This document shows, one piece after another, positions 36,342 through 43,112 of a stretch of 64,000 nt of DNA. Below the pieces are notes generated by a model, which ran no database searches, had not been told where the DNA came from, and saw nothing but the letters and a program-made list of their open reading frames with translations. This DNA comes from Streptomyces sp. H27-H1 (GTDB lineage: Bacteria > Actinomycetota > Actinomycetes > Streptomycetales > Streptomycetaceae), in NCBI RefSeq assembly GCF_026627445.1, contig NZ_JAPNLJ010000014.1, forward strand, positions 124,001 to 188,000. Direction: 5' to 3'. The position numbers were made by a program, and so were the translations under genes. The stretch's first letter is position 1. Every line of letters starts with the position of its first letter.

Positions 36342-36756
36342 ACTGCGAACTGCTGACACTGCGAACTGCTGCAACGCGGGAACTGCTGTCACTACTGCAC
36401 TGCTCGTACCGCTGGTGTTGCGTACTTCTACTACTGGTGACCTGTGAAAGCGCCACGTCTTCGGCAGCCAGCCCCGTCGCCCATCCTGCGTCTGCTCTGG
36501 CTTAGAACCCCACTGCCGAACCTCCCGATGCGCGCGCCCGCAGCCGACGCCTTCACCGAGGTACCACTCACTCAACTTCACTGCGGGTACTGCACTTACC
36601 ACTGCGTTAACTGCGGTACTACTCACGGCGGCCCCTGCTCACTGTGGGCCACCCGGTCCGGTCGCCAGCCCCGTCGCCGTCCTGCAACAAACCTGGCTTC
36701 GAAACTCCACCACCGCACCGTCCTGCGCACTGCACCTACGGGTACTGCTGGAACTG
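36342..36756 (+). repeat. ACTGC motif array with degenerate tandem duplication
   Basis: ACTGC occurs 15 times on the plus strand in 415 bp, far above chance. It starts with two copies of ACTGCGAACTGCTG at 36342 and 36358 (16-bp period). The array comes in clusters (36342-36403, 36512, 36580-36614, 36729-36756). A related block (CAGCCCCGTCGCC.TCCTGC...TGGCTT) recurs at about 36468 and 36666, suggesting a diverged ~200-bp duplication. The spacing is irregular, so it is not a CRISPR. It may bind a protein (iteron, transfer or partition site); function unknown. Confidence 0.7.
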
Positions 36757-38010
36757 CTGCCCGGCAGTTCGTCTCTGCCAGGCCCTGCTGTCTCTCTGGG
36801 CTACGAGAGAAACCATAACCACACCACCGCCCAATGTCTACTCCGGCCAGCACAGGTTTTCGCGCGCGATGAGGAGGTAATCGACCGCGGCCAGAGCGAG
36901 GCCCACAGCGGGGCCACCGGGTCAACCACCACAGAGCGGGGCACCACACCGGGCAGGCCGGCCCGGGCTGGAAGATCAGACCAGGGGCCCGGATCAGTAC
37001 GTTGGATCTGACCTCGCAGCGGGCCCTTCCACTGCCTGCCTTGCGGGCGCCAGCTCCCGCGTAGCGGGCGCGAAGTGCCGTGCCGGCAAAGAGAGCGGGC
37101 AGGTCGAGGAGGGCGGTGGTCTGTTTCCTGTCCATGGCGGAGGTCCTCTGGCTCAGGTGAAACGGGGGATGCAGGGGGTGATGCGGCCCGAACGAGGACG
37201 ACGTGGAATCGAAGAGGAGCAATGGGCTCCCCGAGCGCCTTCCGGGCCGCGGGCCGACAGACGGCCGGTGAAATTCCGGACTCTTTCCATACGGCATTCA
37301 GTTCTTAATATGTGCACTCGAATGAGGAGTGCGATGTTCACCAATGTTTTCTCGCAGGAACAGTCCTCTGCCTGCAGTACGCAAACTCACCCAAGTGAAA
37401 CGTTTGGCCGAATTTCGCCGACGCAGATCTGAAGCGCCGACGACGCGTCTTCACCTCTTGGCCCTCCTGGTGCCGCAGCTGCGGAACTGCAGGTTCTGCC
37501 AGGTCGCGGTAGCCGGAAGGCATCTGTGGCCACCCGGAGCCCTGTGAGCGCGCCGGAGCAGCGCCGGGGCAGAAAAAGCTAGAAGACGTTGGCTATTACG
37601 CCCGTCGGACGCCATTTCCTTGTTTAGGTCGAGGTCGCCGAATCCAGACAATTTCCTACTTGCCGCCGATCGCCTGCGAGTTCGGAGGCCATCCCGTCGG
37701 CGCCCCCTGCGACCACAGGAAGGGAACACCGTTCAGCCAACCAGCCATCCCGCTGTGCGGCCTTCCCCCCGGGGCCGGCGCGGGAGGAACCTTCTCAGAG
37801 CAGCGCATCGGCTTCAACTGGCCGCTGCTCATGTTGTTTTATCGAAGCCCCACGCCTCCCCCGCGAGCATTTGAAGCCAGAGTTCGGCGAATATTCCTAT
37901 TTCCAGACATTTGATCATCCAACTCAATGCAGGCAACGCCATTCCCGCCTAGATTGCGGGTGTGCCAGCCGGAGAATATCTCCGACTGCACAAACCGAAA
38001 GGCGTACCTC
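36757..38010. other. Long stretch without a clear gene
   Basis: 1.25 kb with mixed composition. Part is GC-rich with shadow frames; a minus-strand frame from ATG 37131 ('MDRKQTTALLDLPALFAG') has a plausible ribosome site but no family and runs into the ACTGC array. From 37280 to 37400 and 37560 to 37680 it is unusually AT-rich for this genome (TTCTTAATATG, TTGTTTAGG), suggesting promoter or foreign DNA. The last 100 bp should hold the promoter of the glycine-rich protein gene. Confidence 0.4.
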
Positions 38011-38631
38011 ATGCGCATCTCGCGCACCACCGCCATGGCCCGGACCCTCCTGATCAGCGCGATCGCCGTAGTCGGCCTCGCGACCCCCACCCTGGCTTCC
38101 CCAACGGCTCTCGCCGACGCGGGTAGTTCCCGGACTTCCGTCCTGGGTGTCCTCGGCCTCCCCGGCACCAACGGTGCCAACGGCGTGGGGAGCAACGGCG
38201 GCCTCGGCGGCCTCGGCGGCACCGGCGGAGCGGCCGGTGCGAACGGCAACGGCGGCAGCGGAGGCGCCGGGGGCAACGGTGACGGCAGCGGAAGCACCGG
38301 CGGCGCGGGAGGCGCGGGTGGCGCCGGCGGAGCCAACGGCAACGGCGGCAGCGGAGGCGCCGGGGGTGCTGCCAACCAGGGCGGCACCGGCGGCAAAGGC
38401 GGCGTGGGCGGCGTAGGTGACGCCGGTACGGGCATCGCCGGCGGCAAGGGCGGCAAGGGCGGCGCATCAACGGCAGGCGGCACCCATAAGGGCGGCACGG
38501 GCGGCGCGGGCGGCGCCGCGAGCCCGGTGTGTCCCGGCAAGCCCGGCGGCGACGGCACCGCCGCCACGTTGACCGCGGACGGCATCACCGGCGCCACCGG
38601 CGCTGCTGGACGCACCACCCTCCCCTGCTGA
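38011..38631 (+). CDS. Secreted glycine-rich (PGRS/collagen-like) repeat protein
   Basis: 206 residues. A signal peptide ('RTLLISAIAVVGLATPTLA', cleavage near 30-36) precedes a 120-residue Gly-Gly-X array ('NGGSGGAGG', 'TGGAGGAGGAGGANGNGGSG', 'GGKGGKGGA'). The C-terminal part is 'VCPGKPGGDGTAATLTADGI' ending in Cys. AAAGGCGTACCTC precedes the ATG. The repeat resembles PE_PGRS tails of mycobacteria more than collagen, since Pro at Y is rare. No sortase motif. Possible cell-surface or matrix role; inference. A terminator follows at 38726. Confidence 0.82.
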   Translation: MRISRTTAMARTLLISAIAVVGLATPTLASPTALADAGSSRTSVLGVLGLPGTNGANGVGSNGGLGGLGGTGGAAGANGNGGSGGAGGNGDGSGSTGGAGGAGGAGGANGNGGSGGAGGAANQGGTGGKGGVGGVGDAGTGIAGGKGGKGGASTAGGTHKGGTGGAGGAASPVCPGKPGGDGTAATLTADGITGATGAAGRTTLPC

Positions 38632-38725
38632 ACAACCAACCGCAAAGGACGCGTTGACGGTGCCACACATCACGCGATCAATGACCGACGACTGATCACT
38701 GACGTGTGGGGGACATGACTCGGAC

Positions 38726-38760
38726 GAGTCGCCCGGCCGGGCTTCCCAGCCGGGCGACTC
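38726..38760 (+). terminator. Terminator of the glycine-rich protein gene
   Basis: GAGTCGCCCGGC and GCCGGGCGACTC form a perfect 12-bp stem with an 11-base loop, 94 bp after the stop codon. Confidence 0.8.
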
Positions 38761-39006
38761 ACGTCGTGAGGTGAGCGGTGCAGGGCAGCATCACTTCAGA
38801 GCACGTAGCGAGTCGTGATCAATGTGCAGTCCGGTGACGACGAGGAACAACGGTCGAACGGCTCCTGGGTCTGCCCGGCTCAGCGCCGGCCACCCCAACG
38901 GCTCCCTCCCGCAGATCGTCAGGAACACCGTCCCGCCCCGTACCGTCCGGCAGATCCTGACGCTGGAGCGAAGGGACGGCCTGGGAGATGGGTGTGGCTG
39001 GAGCTT

Positions 39007-39177
39007 GCGGGCGGGGCCAGGAATCGTGGTGCTCATGGTGTGGCCGGTGCGGGTGAGTTCGGCGATGAGCCACACAGGGAGTACGGCGGCCCTGCGTGCC
39101 CCGGGCAGGGGTTGGTAGATGCCTGCGGCGGTCCGTGTCGTGGGTGCCACGATGTAGCCGTTGGTGGCATGAATGTC
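39007..39177 (-). pseudogene. Bifunctional primase-polymerase (prim-pol) relic
   Basis: 'NGYIVAPTTRTAAGIYQPLP' followed by 'VLPVWLIAELTRTGH' matches the end of the AEP-type primase-polymerase domain in replication proteins of actinobacterial integrative elements (AICEs). The catalytic acidic residues lie upstream in the family and are missing here. The frame continues to 38791 without recognisable sequence; 38632-39006 otherwise holds nothing but a terminator. Confidence 0.6.
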
Positions 39178-39203
39178 TGTCCGGACCGGAGGTCCGGACA
39201 GAC
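39175..39203 (-). terminator. Terminator of the M15-like gene
   Basis: GTCTGTCCGGACC, GGA, GGTCCGGACAGAC: perfect 13-bp arms, 31 bp downstream of the minus-strand stop at 39234. Confidence 0.8.
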
Positions 39204-39233
39204 CGCTCACGCTTTCACGCGGAGGGCTCCGGC

Positions 39234-39809
39234 TCAGCAGCCGCCGCAGTTGTAGAACGTCACGTCCCAGTGGCTGCCCTCGTCGGCGTAGACGTTGCCG
39301 GCTCCTGACTTCCACTGCGGGGCGCCGTCACCGCGCACCCCGATGTAACTGAACGTGTTCTTGATGTAGTTCCCGATGCACGTGTACTTGCTGAAGTCGA
39401 GCTTGTAGCCGTTCCAGTGCGAATAGGTCCCGCCGGCGTGACCGGTCTCGGTGCCGCCCGTGATGTTCAGCGCGCACCCACTGGCGCTCTTGAGGGTCTG
39501 AGCGCCCTGCGCCGTGGCGAGGTTGAGCTGCTCGAAGGACGTACAGGTCGCGTTGTTGCGGTCGGAGCAGCCGCCGGACGATGACCAGGTGATCCCGGAG
39601 CCGCGGAACATCGAGGTCGCGGTGGCGTGGCTGATCTTGGTGGCCGCGTGGGCGGCGGTGGCACCGCCGACGACGCCGACGCCGGGGGCGAAGAGGGCGC
39701 CGAGGACGAGGGCGAGGGCGGTGAGGACGGAGCGGAGTGCGTTTCCTCGTGGGCGGTTCGTGGCCGTGTAGCCGGCCTGGGGACCTGGGGATGCCTCGGG
39801 GAACTTCAT
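39234..39809 (-). CDS. Secreted M15-like zinc peptidase/peptidoglycan hydrolase candidate
   Basis: 191 residues. A long signal peptide ('SVLTALALVLGALFAPGVGV', cleavage near Ala55) is followed by a cysteine-rich domain. 'SHWNGYKLDF' (His131, Asp138) and 'DEGSHWDVTFYNCGGC' (His180) fit the SxHxxGxxxD plus ...HW pattern of M15 D-Ala-D-Ala carboxypeptidase-like metallopeptidases. Six cysteines suggest disulphides outside the cell. CAGGAGGAAAGCTC precedes ATG 39809. It follows the secreted lipase gene on the same strand (133 bp). Catalysis is inferred from motifs only. Confidence 0.75.
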   Translation of the reverse strand: MKFPEASPGPQAGYTATNRPRGNALRSVLTALALVLGALFAPGVGVVGGATAAHAATKISHATATSMFRGSGITWSSSGGCSDRNNATCTSFEQLNLATAQGAQTLKSASGCALNITGGTETGHAGGTYSHWNGYKLDFSKYTCIGNYIKNTFSYIGVRGDGAPQWKSGAGNVYADEGSHWDVTFYNCGGC

Positions 39810-39942
39810 GAGCTTTCCTCCTGGTGCGGATTTCGGCGGGGGGACGGGTGCGCTGGTCTGCGGGGTGCCGTGCGGTGGGCCTCGGGGTCTACCCGCGTCG
39901 ACTCATGGACGCGCAAGGCCCCGGGATGCGGCGCGCGGGCGG

Positions 39943-40746
39943 TCACACGGCCGAGCGGAAGGCCGGCAGGTATCCGCCGGAGTGGCCCGCGGCCGTGGGG
40001 TGGTAGCTGTTGGAGACGGGCACCGAGACGCTGTGCAGCCAAGCGTTGCCCGAGCAGATCTCGTGGCCCGTGAACTCGTCCACGACGCTGGAGTACGAGA
40101 ATCCGGCGTTGGCCGCCTCCTTGGCGAGCATGCCGTTGAGGGCGTCGCTGCCCCGGTTGATCGCCGCGCGCTCGGTTTCGCTCAGGCCTGCAATGCATCC
40201 GCCGTTCAGCTGGTAGAAGCGCGGGTAGCCGAGTACGACGACGTGAGCCTGCGGCGCCTTGCTGTGGATGGTGCCGTAGAGGGACGAGAGGCTTCCGGGC
40301 AGGGTGTTGTTGATCTGCGCGATGGCGTTGTTCACCGCGTTGACACAGGTGGCCTCGCTCTGCAGGACGCAGGTCTGCATGACGTTCGCGAACCCGACGT
40401 CGTTGCCGCCGGCAGTGACGCTGACGAGCGTGGTGGAACTGTTGAGCGGGGTCAGCTGGCCACTCTTGACCGTACTGGTCGTCGCCCCCGAACAGGCGGT
40501 GAAGGAGAACGAGGCCGGGGCGTTGGCCGCCGCCCACAGGGACGGGTAGGCCTTGCTGCTGCGCTGGCAGTTGCCGCTGTCGGACAGGTAGCTTCCGGCG
40601 CCGACCCCTGAGGAGTAGGAGTCGCCGAGAGCGACGTAGCGCTCTCCGGCTGCCGTGGCGGCCGAGGCCTGCTGGGTGAGTCCCAGGGTCGCGGCTGCGA
40701 AGGCCAGCAGGACGGGCAGAACTCGTCTCGAAATTGCCGTGTACAT
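39943..40746 (-). CDS. Secreted SGNH/GDSL lipase or esterase
   Basis: 267 residues. A signal peptide ('RVLPVLLAFAAATLGLTQQA', cleavage after ASA near 29) is followed by block I 'YVALGDSYSSGVGAG' (nucleophile Ser), block III 'VSVTAGGNDVGFANV' (oxyanion Gly/Asn) and block V 'SNSYHPTAAGHSG' (His, with preceding Asp-equivalent). It closely resembles secreted streptomycete lipases/phospholipases. Paired cysteines (CQRS/TAC, TCVLQSEATC, GGC/EIC) indicate disulphides. ATG 40746 was chosen with GGAGTTAACTGTC upstream. Confidence 0.93.
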   Translation of the reverse strand: MYTAISRRVLPVLLAFAAATLGLTQQASAATAAGERYVALGDSYSSGVGAGSYLSDSGNCQRSSKAYPSLWAAANAPASFSFTACSGATTSTVKSGQLTPLNSSTTLVSVTAGGNDVGFANVMQTCVLQSEATCVNAVNNAIAQINNTLPGSLSSLYGTIHSKAPQAHVVVLGYPRFYQLNGGCIAGLSETERAAINRGSDALNGMLAKEAANAGFSYSSVVDEFTGHEICSGNAWLHSVSVPVSNSYHPTAAGHSGGYLPAFRSAV

Positions 40747-41452
40747 GACAGTTAACTCCTTGGAGTGTTGTGGGGAACAGGAGTTGTTGAAGCGTCACTC
40801 TTCAAGCAGTGAGCGACGCTCACGCGAAAAAGGCGTGCGAAGCGGATCGTTGCTGCGCGCTCGGCTCGGACACCGAGCCCTTACGTCGCCGGGTCCTGGC
40901 GGACGATCGGCGCCGTAGCTGGTGGACCCGCGGCGGCCGGTCAGCCCGGCAGGCTGGCGGGCAGACCGTCGCGGGGGATGAAGTGCCAGATCTGCCGTCC
41001 GGGACCGTCGGCGCTCCCAGCGCGGTGATCCCGGATCACGACCCACCTACCGTCACGTGAGACCTACCTCCACAGCACGCTCCGGCCGATCGCGATGCGA
41101 CCGTTGACGGGCGTGCTGGTGGCGGTCGGGACGTGCCAGGGACGCACGTTGCCGTATCCGGTGATGTACGAGCCGTCCCAGGTTCGGCAGCCGGCGACCG
41201 GGCAACGGTGGCAACGGTCGCGCCGTCGTTGCCGAGCCGCCGATCTGACCGTTGGTGAACAGCGAGGTCGGCAGGGCCGGCGCGGGTGAGGGTGATCGGT
41301 ACGGACCATCCGAGTCTTCGCCAGAGCATGACGATCAGCCTCAAATCCGCTGCGTGGGAGGTGAGTTGGTTGGGCCCGACACTTCTAGCAGCATCGGAGT
41401 ACTCGTGAGTAGCCCTCGCGCGACAGTCGTCCGCTATGCGGGCATATTTTCT
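40747..41452. other. Intergenic and decayed sequence
   Basis: About 700 bp. The minus strand at 41064-41190 reads 'WDGSYITGYGNVRPWHVPTA', 'NGRIAIGRSVLW' in one frame, possibly the end of a lost gene. No start, domain or family is recognised. The first 50 bp before 40797 should hold the lipase promoter. Confidence 0.3.
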
Positions 41453-41596
41453 CCACGCGTAGATGTCGGGCCTTCCAGCCGCGAGGAAGACACGGATATC
41501 GACTGGGCGGTGGGTTGTCCCGATGGCGACGCCGTCGTAGCGCACCCGGCGCCACCCCTGCTCGTCGGACGGATAGACGATCAGCTTGGCGGACAC
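41453..41596 (-). pseudogene. Hypothetical protein, N-terminal fragment
   Basis: ATG 41596 leads 'KLIVYPSDEQGWRRVRYDGV' then 'AIGTTHRPVDIRVFLAAGRP', a start I associate with short conserved streptomycete hypotheticals. After about residue 48 the frame loses coherence although it stays open to 41036. Low confidence. Confidence 0.35.
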
Positions 41597-41669
41597 GGGC
41601 CCGCCTCTTCCCCACCCTCCTCACCGGCACCTCACCGCCCAGCCCACCGGCCTTCCACCGGCCTCCGCG

Positions 41670-42166
41670 ACCGTGTCCCCCGCCGGCTACCAGAACTCGC
41701 TCTCCCTCCACCAGGGCGTGCTCACCTGCATACCGCCCGGAATCCCGACACCCCCGGATGAGCGGGTCAGCACAGCGGCCTTCGACCCCGCTCTGGGCAC
41801 CAAGCTCTCGAGCGGCCAGCACAGCGGCTCCGCCAACGGGAGTGCGGACGCCGTAGGAGTCCTCGTCCTGGGCGGACCACGAAGCGCGTCCGGAACGGAC
41901 CTGCGCACCGGACGCACCGCCTGGACCTGGCAATCGCCCCAGGGCACGACCACCGTCCGGGGCTCCACCGAAAAGTTGGTCCTCCTCACCGCACCCACAG
42001 CCGCCGGCGGGATCACCCTGCAGGCGCTCACCGCCACCGGCGGCGCCCCGCAGTGGCACCAGAACTTCGCCCGGCAGCCGGGCGACCCGCAGATCTGCTC
42101 CAGGACTCGGCCCTGCTGGTCGCCTACGAGACCACGCTGACCGCCTACCACCTGCCCAGCAGCTGA
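41670..42166 (+). pseudogene. PQQ-like beta-propeller protein, C-terminal relic
   Basis: 'TDLRTGRTAWTWQSPQGTTT' and 'QALTATGGAPQWHQNFARQP' are PQQ-binding-like propeller blades as found in streptomycete kinase-associated or lipoprotein propellers. The frame shifts near 42095 and ends with 'LLVAYETTLTAYHLPSS' at 42166. N-terminal part absent. It lies 26 bp upstream of the membrane-protein relic and was probably cotranscribed with it. Confidence 0.55.
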
Positions 42167-42192
42167 CCCGCCACCGGAAGGTTCACCGCGAG

Positions 42193-42924
42193 ATGGCCGA
42201 CATCGAGGACACCCCACCCGCGACACAGCCGCCGCCCTCCGCGCACCCCCGTGTCCTGCCGGTACAGCCCACCCCGGCCACCCACCCCGGCCACCCACCC
42301 CGGCCAGGCCGACCTGCGCCCCGCCGGCCCCGGCGGTGGACCTGGTTACTCGGCGGCCTCACCGCCGGGGCCGGCGCCGCAGCCGTCGCACTGACCCTGG
42401 TCGCCAACCTCGCAAACCCGGCACCGACCGCCGCACCGACCACTGCGGCGACCATCCCCGGCGGGCCGTCCTCCTCGCCCTCCTCCGGCCCGGCCATTCC
42501 CACCACCGCGCCCCACACCACACTGGTCGACGGCTGTGCGCTGCTGCGCCCGGAGACGGTCGAGCGCCACATCAAGGGAGCCGCCACCTGCAGCACTGCG
42601 GCCAAGCCCGTCGGTGGTGAGACCTCGTCGAACGGGACTTGGACGAGCAAGGACTCCGGCTACGCCAGCGCGATGGGCCACGTCATGCTGTCCCCGCTCG
42701 CGGAGAGCATCTATCAGCAGATGCTGACCATCAGCCGGACCGCGGCGACCACCACCGGTGCGAAGATCACCGACGACCGGGCGGTTCCCGGCCTCGGCGA
42801 CAAGGCGACCCCTTGTTCAGGCCCGTTTCGACGGCCACTCTGCGCAGTTGCTTTTGCGCGGCCTCGGCCGACAGTGGCGGGGACGGCCCCTATCGCAAGG
42901 CCCAAATCTGGGGCCGGTACCTGA
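42193..42924 (+). pseudogene. Single-TM protein with extracytoplasmic domain, frameshifted
   Basis: Pro-rich cytoplasmic N-terminus (1-50), one transmembrane helix ('WTWLLGGLTAGAGAAAVALT'), a Pro/Ser/Thr linker and a small extracytoplasmic domain ('LVDGCALLRPETVERHIKGA', 'TISRTAATTTGAKITDDRAV', 'PGLGDKAT') with spaced cysteines, resembling DUF3558-like lipoprotein domains. Near 42812 a CCCC run shifts the frame; the expected continuation ('QARFDGHSAQLLLRG') is seen in another frame. The product would be altered at its C-terminus. Either a real lesion or a homopolymer error. Confidence 0.6.
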
Positions 42925-43067
42925 ATCCGAGCCGGAGCCCGAAGCATCTGTCGAAGGAGCGGGGTGCCCCGCCGGCGTGGTTGTGGTCCTCCAGGCTCTG
43001 AACTTGCCGTTCAACCAGGCAGCAGATTGCTCAACAGGCAGTGTCAGTGCTGGCTCGTAAATTGGGC

Positions 43068-43101
43068 GGGCCCCCTCTATCGGGCATCCGATGAGAGGCC
43101 C
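43068..43101 (-). terminator. Imperfect hairpin after the STAND gene
   Basis: GGGCCCCCTCTATCGG and CCGATGAGAGGCCC pair with small bulges, 12 bp beyond the minus-strand stop at 43113. Likely its terminator. Confidence 0.5.
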
Positions 43102-43112
43102 AGAAGGGCAAC

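Noticed and set aside
36342-36756. Possible CRISPR array
   Set aside because: Repeats are 5-14 bp with irregular spacing and there are no cas genes.
39175-39203. GGACC-N3-GGTCC palindrome as another DevR-like operator
   Set aside because: It sits 31 bp after a stop codon and far from any start, so it is better read as a terminator; it warns that the core alone is not specific.
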